Source: Chrysopilus asiliformis
Lineage: Eukaryota; Arthropoda; Insecta; Diptera; Rhagionidae
DNA: 64,000 bases
Direction of reading: 5' to 3'
NCBI GenBank assembly: GCA_964034945.1
Contig: OZ035963.1
Span: forward strand, 48,191,032 to 48,255,031
Made by a program: the position numbers and the translations under genes. The notes under the pieces are model-generated. The model saw nothing but the letters and a program-made list of their open reading frames with translations, had not been told where the DNA came from and did not search any database. This document shows, in pieces, positions 20,680-31,902 of the stretch; the first letter of the stretch is position 1, and each line of letters opens with the position of its first letter.

Positions 20680-22665
20680 TTTTCGATACGACTTACCGTT
20701 TTCGATAAAATGGCAAAACACTGTTTCATTTGTATGTGGCAAGGGGGGAAGGAGTCACCCGATTTTGCCCGTTAAAGAACTTAGTCTTAATTTTTACGAG
20801 AAACGCAACTGTACAAAATTTCAATTCTCTAGTTCAATCCTTTCGAAAATTGTAGTGTTCACAGACAGGCGAACAGACAGGCGAACAGACAGACAAACAG
20901 ACAGACAAACAGACAGACAAACGGACAGACAAACAGACAGACAAACAGACAGACAAACAGACAGACAAACAGACAGACAAACAGACAGACAAACAGACAG
21001 ACAAACAGACAGACAAACAGACAGACAAACAGACAGACAAACAGACAGACAAACAGACAGACAAACAGACAGACAAACAGACAGACAAACAGACAAACAG
21101 ACAGACAAACAGACAGACAAACAGACAGACAAACAGACAGACAAACAGACAGACAAACAGACAGACAAACAGACAGACAAACAGACAGACAAACAGACAG
21201 ACAAACAGACAGACAAACAGACAGACAAACAGACAGACAAACAGACAGACAAACAGACAGACAAACAGACAGACAAACAGACAGACAAACAGACAGACAA
21301 ACAGACAGACAAACAGACAGACAAACAGACAGACAAACAGACAGACAAACAGACAGACAAACAGACAGACAAACAGACAGACAAACAGACAGACAAACAG
21401 ACAGACAAACAGACAGACAAACAGACAGACAAACAGACAGACAAACAGGCAGACAAACAGACAGACAAACAGACAGACAAACAGACAGACAAACAGACAG
21501 ACAAACAGACAGACAAACAGACAGACAAACAGACAGACAAACAGACAGACAAACAGACAGACAAACAGACAGACAAACAGACAGACAAACAGACAGACAA
21601 ACAGACAGACAAACAGACAGACAAACAGACAGACAAACAGACAGACAAACAGACAGACAAACACAGACAAACAGACAGACAAACAGACAGACAAACAGAC
21701 AGACAAACAGACAGACAAACAGACAGACAAACAGACAGACAAACAGACAGACAAACAGACAGACAAACAGACAGACAAACAGACAGACAAACAGACAGAC
21801 AAACAGACAGACAAACAGACAGACAAACAGACAGACAAACAGACAGACAAACAGACAGACAAACAGACAGACAAACAGACAGACAAACAGACAGACAAAC
21901 AGACAGACAAACAGACAGACAAACAGACAGACAAACAGACAGACAAACAGACAGACAAACAGACAGACAAACAGACAGACAAACAGACAGACAAACAGAC
22001 AGACAAACAGACAGACAAACAGACAGACAAACAGACAGACAAACAGACAGATAAACAGACAGACAAACAGACAGACAAACAGACAGACAAACAGGCAGAC
22101 AAACAGACAGACAAACAGACAGACAAACAGACAGACAAACAGACAGACAAACAGACAGACAAACAGACAGACAAACAGACAGACAAACAGACAAACAAAC
22201 AGACAGACAAACAGACAGACAAACAGACAGACAAACAGACAGACAAACAGACAGACAAACAGACAGACAAACAGACAGACAAACAGACAGACAAACAGAC
22301 AGACAAACAGACAGACAAACAGACAGACAAACAGACAGACAAACAGACAGACAAACAGACAGACAAACAGACAGACAAACAGGCAGACAAACAGACAGAC
22401 AAACAGACAGACAAACAGACAGACAAACAGACAGACAAACAGACAGACAAACAGACAGACAAACAGACAGACAAACAGACAGACAAACAGACAGACAAAC
22501 AGACAGACAAACAGACAGACAAACAGACAGATAAACAAACAGACAGACGGGCAGAGATACAGTCAGACAGATAGGCGAAAATCAAAATCTTGGATTTCAG
22601 TGTCCACCATGGATTTTAGTGTCCATCATTTGTCCATACGTTACAAAAGGTATACTAAATCTAAT
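20680..22665 (-). mobile_element. DINE-related element (family 2) hosting a giant minisatellite
   Basis: Flanks match the 36.6-kb and 58.2-kb copies: on the plus strand GTTAAAGAACTTAG and CTCTAGTTCAATCCTTTCGA lead into the repeat tract, and after it AATCAAAATC, CCATCATTTGTCC and ACGTTACAAAAGGTATACTA follow, corresponding to the element's 5' end on the minus strand. The microsatellite position is the same as in the other copies, but the tract is about 1.69 kb long. Nothing is encoded. Confidence 0.7.
20862..22548. repeat. 12-bp minisatellite (CAGACAGACAAA)n, about 140 units
   Basis: The 12-bp unit repeats with very few changes: CAGGCAGACAAA variants (near 21446, 22093 and 22381), one unit shortened to 8 bp (near 21090), one CACAGACAAA unit (near 21661), GATAAA variants (near 22050 and 22530) and CAGACAAACAAA (near 22190). 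Length changes that are not multiples of 3 explain why open frames of 450-580 codons occur on both strands; these TDKQ/TDRQ and CLSV/CLFV frames are artefacts of the repeat. Confidence 0.97.
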
Positions 22666-24631
22666 ATACTACTATATGATTCTCATATAGATTATAAAAG
22701 AACAGAACTGATGAAAACTCTTTTTTGGCGAGTGACTTTGAAAAAATACCTAAAATTGGCTTCGTAAAAGATTTTTTTTTACAAATAAAAATAACAATTT
22801 TACGAATTTTAGGTCTTTTTACGAAATGACTCGCCAGGAGCAAAATTTCTGCGAGTTTTTTTTCTGGAAGGAATAAGAATTATTTTACAGATGATAGACC
22901 TACTGACAAATTCACTAATTTTGACCATAGATAAAAAGAAATCAATCGGTTAAATTCGAATCACTCAAATCACAAGTAAAAATATTTATTTTAAACATTT
23001 ATTCAGTATTTTAGTATTAAAAAACTTGTATCTAAAGTAGGATTCGAGTTACAATGATTCCTCTCGTTTTGTTTAAACTGCAAATAAAGTCAAAGTCTTC
23101 AAGTAAAAATAATCAGAGTCAAGTATTTGAGATCTCAAATTGCAATGCAGTCAAGATAGCACGAAAACAGGAGAAGAGTTGATTTGATTCCAGTCAAATT
23201 CTATCAGAAACAATCATCAGCCGGGATATGTTCGCAGCATCACAGAACCCACGTCATCATCCTTAAAGATCTTTCCATTTGCGAAAGAAATTTCATCCAA
23301 TACGGCTGTATTGGTGCAAGGCAATCAAAACCAGAAGGGAATGTAGAGAATTTTTCGAAGATGTTGGTGCGCGCGCCAAGTGAAAAAATTCCCTTGTTTT
23401 CCCTTATGTCGGTTCGGTTTGTTTTCATTTTCCACAAGTATCGACATCAGAGTGCCGTGCCGCTGAAATCTTTTTTCCGGCAAGCAACTTTTCCCATTGC
23501 GTCGTACTCATCCTCAAGGACTCATCGTCATCGCCGTGCCGTTATTGTCCTGCGGCCGTCAACACCAACATAGCATTTGACACCGAGTCGTGTTGAAAAA
23601 GAATAAGCCTTAAAAGCGGCATCAGGATCGGGATCCAGGATCACAGCCGCAGCGGTTTCACTGGTGGCGGGAGCAGCAGGTCCTTTTTTCCCATCACATC
23701 GCCATAATCGAAGTCCGACCACGGGTAGCGAGCATAAATATGCGGCGTTGAGTTGAAATGTCGCTTCCAAGAGAGCGAATATCAAAGTTTTATTCAACAT
23801 CTTATGCTCATAGAGTGACATTGGTTTGTTGTTGGTCGTGTTTTTGTTCTTTCGTATAGTGAGTAAAGTTTATGCATTTTTTTCTGTCGTCTTTGATCCG
23901 AAAACATAAATCCCAAAGAAGGCCGAACATTCGAAAGAAAAACACAATCAAGTAGGCGTGGCTATGCTCCCAATATCTCAATGCTCTCTCCCGGCAGCAT
24001 ACCGATATGGTTGGTAGTGAGTGGATAACAATTATTGATGGGAATAAATACATTACTGCTTGCTATACGACACTCTCCCTTCATATGTTAGTTTTTTTTT
24101 TTGTGTTGTATTTTATATCCAATCGACTTTTATGCTGTATGTATATTTCCGATAAGCACTTCGTACATACATTTACCCCTCTGAAGAAAAGAATGAACGA
24201 ATTTTTGCATCACGCTATGTTGATCTGCTCTTTCCACCAGTTTAACATAAGACGACCTGCCAAACCGAACCGCTATACATTTTTAGCACTACATATGCGT
24301 AAAAACGTTCGATTTCTTGATACTACTCACAATCGGATCAAAAGAGTTACTCCTCTAATGAGATTTTCTTCTGCATACTTTATTGTGTAATGCACTCAAA
24401 AGTGTACAAGAGGTGGCTACAGGGAAAAAAAAGTGAACTACGAAAACGGGAAAAAAGGGATAATTCTAAAATTCTAGAATTCCGTTGAAGTACTTATTGC
24501 ATATGAAACACTTGAATCGCATCTAAATGAAACACGCTTTCATTAAAAAATTTATTAAACTCCCAGTTCACAAGTTTCACAATAAAGTCACAAAGCCATT
24601 TAAAATAGATTTTTTTTAAGTTGCGGCAAAG
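22666..24631. other. Unassigned DNA, one imperfect hairpin
   Basis: About 22729-22832 forms an imperfect inverted repeat (GGCGAGTGACTTTG ... CGAAATGACTCGCC with ACCTAAAATT/AATTTTAGGT inside), probably a decayed foldback element. The rest is non-repetitive. GC-richer open frames at 23528-23821 (minus) and 23184-23573 (plus) overlap each other and carry no motif; an unrecognised exon here cannot be excluded. Confidence 0.35.
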
Positions 24632-25056
24632 CTGTGGAGTCGGAGTCGGAGTCGAAGAGCCTAAGTAGGATTCGGGCGAAAATTATTGCTTTAGGAGTTG
24701 GTGTCGTAGACGGAGTCGGTAAATTTTCACAAGAAAGTTTAAAAGCCGGCGTCGAAGAAAATTTGTCGACTTCAAATTCCGAACCGATTATTTTATTTCG
24801 ATTGGCCCTCTAGTTTTGGTCAAAAGTTTATTGTCCCTCTAGTTTAGGTCAAACCTCAATGTTTTGCAATCAAAATTTGAGGTTGGAGGTGATTTACTGA
24901 TTTTTTTAGCTAAAGGAGTCGAAGTTGGAGTTAGTCCTTCTAGACTTTTAGGAGTTGGAGTTAGTCTTTCTAGCCTTTTAGGAGTCGGAGTCGGATATTG
25001 TAAAAATTTCAGGAATCAGAGTTGAAGTTGAAGGTTGAGCTACCGGTCCCACAGCC
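24632..25056. mobile_element. GGAGTCGGAGTC-rich MITE-like element
   Basis: The left side begins AAAGCTGTGGAGTCGGAGTC and the right side, read backwards, begins CAGGGCTGTGGGACCGG. GGAGTCGGAGTTGG-type words recur throughout in one orientation. Elements with CAGGGCTGTGGAGTCGGAG termini are known from many animals. Flanking 8-mers do not match here, so the copy is probably old. Confidence 0.5.
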
Positions 25057-28000
25057 CTGGTCCTATGTCACCAATGGAGTTTCACCAAAAATAAGGAGTC
25101 TAAGGAGTTTTGGAAAAACTTATGGAGTTTTACCAAAAATAAGAATGTAAAAAGTTAAAAAATCAATTTCTAAATTGTTATTTTTTTAAATAAACCATTT
25201 TAAAATAAAAAGAAAACTATTTTCCTTCTCTCAAAATTTTTCCAGCTACATCTTGTTGGATTTCCAGGACATGACACACTGTATCTTCATCTTAAGAATT
25301 TTCCTTTGAATATAATTTATTTAAAAATTAGACAAGCTTTTTCTCTACCTACATAACAACACTAAATACCACGAGCCATCAATTCATAATAGACTTACTG
25401 TAAAATTTAAAAAAAAACCACCCACTTTGACACTTGTTTGACATTTGACTGACAGCTGCTGTTTACGTCGCACGGTCAGCCGTTATTCTCACCCAATCAG
25501 AATTCAATTAATTGTCATTGATAGATTTCGTGCGACAGTGGGGGCAATTTTTTGGTATTCCTTCATGATTCCCAGTATTTTTCCTTTACCCGGGGGTGGG
25601 TTTGAGTTAGTATTTGAACATTGAAAAAAATCGTATATATGTACACGTTTTTTTTTAAATCTATCTTTTTTCTTCTTCATTTTTCCGATATAGAGAAATG
25701 CCATCCCATTTGATATCGTTCAATCTTCAGATATTGGTTCATCCCAAAAAATATATATAATGATATTCTGTCATTCGGTGTATAGGTCCGATTCTCACCA
25801 TATACAATGGGAGAGTGAGATGCAATCATTATAGATGAAAGAGAGAGCGATATTTGTTACTGGTGTTGGTACTTTTGATTACATTCTTGAATGAAAAACG
25901 TGCAAACTGACTTTTTTAGAGTATGAGTTTTATGTTGAATTCATTTTCCGCATGCGTTTCATATGTTTATGCTGTGAATTCTCTCGCAACGAGAGGATTT
26001 CGTGTAAAAATTGACCGAAAGTTGGTTAACTGCTGTCGATGTAGTTGTATATCTTAGGTAAATAGATAGATTTATCTGTATATAAATAGGAATCATATAT
26101 GGAAAAGAATAACCGATCATCGAATATAGAGAAAAATAAGAAGAATATGAGCAAAAGTTGACAAGGAGATTTTTTTTGAATACGATTTTTATTAAAGAAA
26201 TACACGATTTGTCAGTGTATTTGAGGGGGTTTTTTGTTTTTTGAGAAATATATACACGGCTACCAAGGGGTGAAAAGACTTTGTTAACAGAGAGTAAGGA
26301 AAATTTATTGATGAGAAATGATGAGTAAAAGGGATGGCGCTAATATTGGAGGATATGTGATTTTCTTTTATAGGTTCTTATCCTACTTCTTCGGATCATG
26401 TCCTTTTTTCGTAGCGAAAAATGAGAGAGACAGGGCAAAAGAATCATAATATCCTGGCTGACTGAATTTTTTTCTGTTTTCGATATGTGTTGTCCATGTG
26501 TGAAGTAATATTGAAGTTTTATTTTGGAGCCATTCAGTGGGGGTGCTATTTTTTTTTTGTTTTTCTATAAAACTACCACATTTGAATTATTGGTAGATTT
26601 TTTAATGTTTTTTTTTCAAAGTTTTTTTCCAATAGAGGGATGAGACAAGAAAAATTAAGAAGAAGAAGGTGCCCGACACAAGTACTCTACAAGGATCAAC
26701 AGAATAATGAAAGATAAACGGAAATCCTCTCAACGTAGAGTAGGCTGAATGAGGAGAAGTGCAAAAAAAAGTGTAGAGAAAAATGTGAACATATTGATGG
26801 TAGCGTGAGAGAGGTAGAAACAATAATAATAAGAAAACCACGGTAGAAATCCTCTGTAGATTGAGAATCTCTATTGAATTCATTCTCTCCTTTTCCACTC
26901 TCTCACACCCTTATGTTACTCTCGCGATCAACTTTCCCGTTCCATCGTCCTTTTTCCGTCTCTATTACACTCGATACCTTGCCGGGTGTTTTTTGAAATG
27001 AAATACCTCCGAATTGGTTTTTCGAGGTTATGTATTGGAGAGAATCGTAAACCGAAGTGTTCGTTCGGTTATGTTGGGAGGCGATTTTTTTTCATGTTCT
27101 CAGCATAGATAGCGGCATTTGTCAATGCAGTAGCATTGGAAAACGCAACCAAAGAACAGAGTTGGCGAGCAATGAGCAACAAACGTCAAAATTAGTCGAC
27201 CAAAAACGACTAAAACGACTGACTCTCACTCGCTGCTGACTGACGAACGACTCTTATGCTATATGCTTCTATAGAAGTACTCTAATATATATATGGATGG
27301 CCAATATATATTCGAAATTCAAACACACACAATTTTATTCAATGTTGATCCGAAACCGAAATGAATGCTATGCGAATGCGACATAAAAAGCGATACTATG
27401 CTTTTTGCCGGGGGTTGTGTGTATTTCGTGTATGTTTGGATTTTTCAGTCAAACTGCTGGTTTAAGCCAGGCAACATCTTATTGCCTCGTTGCGTTTTAG
27501 GCATAGGGAAATAAATACGTTTTTTTTGAAAACACTCAATAACATAGTTCGTTTACGATACGAATTCATCATCGATAATAATTATAATTTTTCTCCTAAA
27601 CATTTTTTTCAAAAAAAAATTAATCTTATTGGCATTTTTGTTAAGTGATTTATTTCGTGAAAAAAAAATTTTTTTTTTCTTAAAGTAACAAAAATTGTTG
27701 CCTGATTTTTTATCAAATAAAATCTGTAAAAAATCACATCTATCGGAAAACTGGTAATCGGTTCTAAACGAAATTCAATCGGTTTGATAGTGAAATTAAC
27801 AAGTGCGTGTTTAATTTGACAGTTTAATAGAATTTTAAACATATCTCTTCCGTTTGAGTAATTTTTTCCACCTTCATTTGATTTGCTGAAAAAAATTGAA
27901 TGTATTTGTGAATAAATAACAAGAAAATTTAAACAAATTATAATAAAATTGAAATAAATAAAAGTGAGAACGATAAATAATGACATGAAATTGTCATCTT

Positions 28001-28811
28001 ATAGAATTATTCTATGGTGTTACAATCACACCATGCTACATTTACCATAACTAACACTATTGCATAAAAAATACAACTATAAAAAAGTAAATAATAAAAA
28101 AAAAACATACAATAAATAAAAGAAAATTACAAAATTGTATTTTTCGACAAACGAGGCATCGACAATTTTCTGCATAACGTCGTCGGCCGCGTTCAGAAAA
28201 CGATTAAACTCAATCGACAGAGTTTTTGTGTCACAAGAAGTTATTTAATTAATCGGAATTTTTTTTTAATTAAACATAAAAAATTTTGAAAAAAAAATTA
28301 TAGCGTAAAATTCCAAGAATATTTAAAAGTAATCAAAAACAAAAAATTTCAAATTTTTGAAAATGAAACTTTTTTTATTTTTTGGTTACAATTTCAAAGG
28401 ACGAAAAATTTATGGACAATTCTTATTCGATGATTGCAAGTTTTTAGCTCGATAATTTCATGTGGCTGGTATTTGTTTCGATTTGAAAAATGTTGTGGTT
28501 CATGTTTTTTGAAAAGTTCAAATAATTTGGAGAATTTTGATAAATTTTCGGAACAAGAATTTGAAGCAAGCCATCCGAAAATGGTAAAAATGAAAAAAAT
28601 GAAAAACAAGTGTTTGTGACATACTTTTGGTTGGCCTTTATTTGTTTATGTTCAACAGAAAAAGAACAGTGGTTGCAGAAAATATCATCCCCCATTAAGA
28701 AATCACACTTTTTTTAAGCACTTTGGAATGAAATTTACAAAGTAAAGTGAATGTGTGTGAAAAGTAAAAAAAAAAAATAAATTTCTTCCGGTAATAGTTG
28801 TTAAAAATTAA
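25057..28811. other. Mostly non-repetitive AT-rich DNA upstream of the exon
   Basis: This 3.7-kb stretch is largely free of recognisable elements; a short repeat (GGAGTTTYACCAAAAATAAG, twice at about 25076-25140) is the exception. GA/CT-rich runs (for example 26880-26960) and a denser, GC-richer patch at 27050-27250 and 28150-28220 might belong to a promoter, a 5' untranslated exon or an intron of the gene whose exon starts near 28834. I could not identify a TATA box or initiator with confidence. Confidence 0.35.
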
Positions 28812-28833
28812 CCAACAATCACGGCCTATTTAG

Positions 28834-29639
28834 CGAACGCACCCTCCTCTTCGGAGGGTTTTTTGAATGGCCTAAAAAATTTACAAGGCCTGCTAAATTT
28901 AAATTTGAATGCATCGACATCAACGTCCGCACCAATAACAACAACAACAACAACAACAACAAATGCAACATTACAACCATCTGAAACTGCAACAACAATA
29001 AGTGATTACAATTTATTGAATAATAAAAATAATCTTAATAGTAATAGTAAAAATAGTAATATTGATAATAATAGTGATAATCAAAATAATTTATATATAA
29101 ATAAATTAAATAATTGTGATAGTGTTTGTGAAAGTGAGGAAGCAAATCAAATAATAAAAATTGAAGGCATTAAAAATACTACTAATAATATTATTACAAA
29201 TATTACTAATAATAATAATAATAATAATAGTAATAGTAGTAAAAATTTATTATTAACATCAACGAATGCATCATCGACAGTGACTAGCAGTACCAGAATT
29301 AATAGTGGTGAAAACAGTGGTCCTAAAATTACAAATCTTAGTGATAATAGTAGTGGTGGTGGTGCTACTATTGAAAATCTTTTCAATAATCAAAATTTTC
29401 CAATTAATTGTATAAACATATTGAGTAGCAATCAATTAAATATTAATAATAATAGTACCAACATAAATAACTGTGGTGGTGAGGAGGTCCTAACCTCTAC
29501 CATCAGACAATTAGCCCGAATGCAGCCAACATTGCCGCAAACAACCGGAGCAGCCGATATGGATTTGCCGGCTGTTCAATCTATGGATTGGTTATTTAAA
29601 AAAGAACGAATCTATCTATTGGCACAATTTTGGCAACAG
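28834..29639 (+). CDS. Coding exon, Asn/Ser/Thr-rich protein of unknown function (partial)
   Basis: The frame is open from 28812 (in-frame TAA at 28809-28811) to a consensus donor CAG|GTTAGT at 29639/29640, phase 0. It encodes about 260 residues. The N-terminal part reads GFLNGLKNLQGLLNLNLN, followed by a run of eight Thr and long Asn/Ser stretches using both AAT and AAC. The final ~35 residues are not low-complexity: MDLPAVQSMDWLFKKERIYL, then LAQFWQQ, and look like a conserved helical segment continuing in the next exon. There is no in-frame ATG before codon ~220, so I read this as an internal exon. Candidate acceptors are the AG at 28832-28833 (used here) or 28855-28856. A non-ATG start is the alternative. 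The composition suggests a nuclear regulatory protein, but I cannot name the family. Confidence 0.6.
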
Positions 29640-30230
29640 GTTAGTAAAATTTTTTTTTTTCCTAATTTGTGTTAAGAGTGTTCAAGTGGTTCAGTTCGGG
29701 TGAGGTTTAAAAGCCAAAATCAGACTTGTGAATTTTACACCCCCTATCCGGAAAGTTGAAAAAATCTTTCAATTTCGGAGTGGAGATGTTTGAAAAAACG
29801 CACCTTTGCCAGGGAAAAAATCTTTTCCTTTGTTTTTTTAACGGAAAATTTCAAAAATATTTTCCTTTGTTTTTTTGTGAAACTTTGCACCTCTTTCCTG
29901 TCCAAAGAGTTTGAAAAATCTTTTGCTTGGACTTTTAAAATTTCTTACTTGTTGGCGGACAGTGCAAAACTTATTTCTGTTTCCTTGTCAAATTTCGTTC
30001 TTCGAAAGTTAATATAATGTGGAAAATCCCTACGATTAGTTTGTGAAATTTCGTACCAAAAAAAAAGGTCTTTTGTGTGTGATTTTGGTGTTTTCTCCGA
30101 AAAATTTATAAAACCTAGTGTGCTTTTTTAGACTTTCGCCCCACATCTCGGAAAGTGCAAAAATTTTATTCTATGGTTTTCAAAGTTCGTTCTACAAAAT
30201 TCATTAGAAAGCTTTGCGTTTGAGAAGTTC
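29640..30230 (+). other. Presumed intron, 5' part
   Basis: It starts with the donor GTTAGT and pyrimidine-rich sequence, and contains only AT-rich non-coding DNA with repeated TTTCGCACC/AAACTTTGCACC-like words. No further exon was identified downstream in this window. Confidence 0.45.
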
Positions 30231-30475
30231 TTGGGTTTGTTTTTTTTTAAATTTCGCAAAAAATTGGGTTCGGTTTTTAAAATTTCGCAAAAAAAATGGG
30301 ATCGTTTTTTAAAATTTCGCAAAAAAATTGTGTTCACATTTTGCAAAAAAAAATTGGGTTCGTTTTTTAAAATTTCGCAAAAAAATTGTGTTCACATTTT
30401 GCAAAAAAAATTGGGTTTGTGTTTTAAAGTTTCGCAAAAAAAAATTGGGTTAGTTTTTTAAAGTTTCGCACGGTT
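30231..30475. repeat. Imperfect tandem repeat of about 33 bp
   Basis: Units of the form TTGGGTTCGTTTTTTAAAAT followed by TTCGCAAAAAAA repeat about seven times, alternating with a GTGTTCACATTTTGCAAAA variant. Purely non-coding. Confidence 0.8.
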
Positions 30476-31476
30476 TCCGCAATGTGACGCTCCTTGTGTT
30501 CTTCAAAATTTACACCTTTGCCAGAAAGTATAAAAAATCTCTTCGATCATTTTATGAAACTTCGCACCATTCTTCAACTTTTTCTTATATGAGTGGAATT
30601 TTTGCTTTAAAAAGTGCCCTTCAGGGAAAAGTATTCGGTGGGATAAAAAATTGCTAATTTTTGATTGGTTGTGAAAACTTTGAAAGCGATTCAAGATCTC
30701 CAATGGAATTTTCAACACCATTTTTAATACATGGTTTTTCGGGAACGGTGTAGAAATAAAATTTGCTGTATATTCCACAAAAAAACGAATTTCTCCAGAA
30801 ACTCATCCCGTCCGTGAACATAATAGGCAACTGAATAAAATCTAGTACTGTAAATTTTATACGAAATTTTATATATAGATTCGTACCAAAATGCTTTAAA
30901 TGCTCTAAACTTCAAAAGGGTTCACCAGACTTGTGATCCACTCGCTCTAATAATCACAAAAAAGTTGAGTTAAACACTTAAAACTTTGTATCTACTACTG
31001 AAAACTCTGCGCTAAAAAAAATCACTACATTTCCAAATGGTTTTACTGGGATTTTTTGAAAATTTCACAACTTTTCGCTTTATTGGATTTTAATATTGTC
31101 TAGATTTTTGTGAAATTTTACTTTTCGCATAAAAAATATTCTTTTTACTGTGAAAAAAGTGCTGAAAACTTGTGAAAAACCATATTTATTATTTTATGGG
31201 ATTACAAGAAAATTGCTATAACTCAAAACGTTTGTATTGGCGAAACACTGGTTTGAAAGTTCTTGATTTTGTGATGCTTACTGAGTAAATGAGTTTCTTT
31301 ATAGTGTAGAATTATAGTGTCACAAGAAGTTATTGAATTAATCGTGATTTTTTTTAATGAAACATAAAAATTTTTGAAAAAAAAAATTTGAATACTTCTA
31401 ATTAACGGAAAATTTCAAAAAAAAATTCTTTGCAAATTAATTTCTTGTTTTCTTCACGAATTTTGCATTAATTTGT
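30476..31476. other. Unassigned AT-rich DNA with a duplicated 70-bp segment
   Basis: TGTCACAAGAAGTTATTGAA at 31318, continuing through about 31388, duplicates 28229-28300 (TGTCACAAGAAGTTATTTAA) on the other side of the exon. Nothing else is recognised. Confidence 0.4.
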
Positions 31477-31479
31477 TGG

Positions 31480-31568
31480 TAGAGACCCCCACGGTAGAGA
31501 CCCCCACGGTAGAGACCCTCACGGTAGAGACCCTCACGGTAGAGACCCTCACGGTAGAGACCCTATTT
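31480..31568. repeat. 15-bp tandem repeat, about 5.8 copies
   Basis: GTAGAGACCCYCACG repeats every 15 bp; the C/T variant separates the first two units from the rest. Because 15 is divisible by 3, a VETPT/VETLT open frame results, which is not regarded as a gene. Confidence 0.9.
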
Positions 31569-31594
31569 TCCTCACAAATTTCCTCATTATTTAA

Positions 31595-31839
31595 CACTCT
31601 AACTGCCACGACAGTTTTACGCCTTTTTCGAATATTTAGTTGTCAGTCAAAAAGGATGCACTAAGAGAAAAAAAAATTGAACCAAAATTATACCTAAATG
31701 TTGTGTTATTACCATAAAATGTGTGCAACTACAAAAAATCGTTGCGGTTGCAGCGAACACTTTAATAATTTTCATTGTTTCACTGTACACAACAGTTAGG
31801 TGTCGTCAGGTCTTTTTGACTGACGTGGCAGTTAGAGTG
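31595..31839 (+). mobile_element. piggyBac-like MITE, CACTCTAACTGCCACG family, copy 1
   Basis: CACTCTAACTGCCACG and its complement bound the element, each directly beside TTAA (31591-31594 and 31840-31843). Inside both ends lie inverted GTCAGTCAAAAAG words. The same family is inverted at 46157-46393, with matching inner segments such as GTTGTCAGTCAAAAAGG and ATTATACCTAAATGTTG. Non-coding. Confidence 0.85.
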
Positions 31840-31902
31840 TTAAAGATGCCATGAACGTTTATGGGAAATTCAAATAAAAAGGAAACTTATAAAAATTATT
31901 CT

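Noticed and set aside
20663..22585. Open frames of 450-580 codons on both strands (TDKQ/TDRQ and CLSV/CLFV repeats)
   Set aside because: They are translations of the 12-bp minisatellite; frames are open in several phases on both strands at once, which is a property of the repeat and not of a gene.
23184..23821. GC-richer open frames on both strands as a possible gene
   Set aside because: The frames overlap antisense to each other, show no motif, and I found no coherent start or splice context; kept only as a note.
29147..29386. Minus-strand frame rich in Leu
   Set aside because: It is the antisense of the Asn-rich AAT/AAC repeats of the plus-strand exon.
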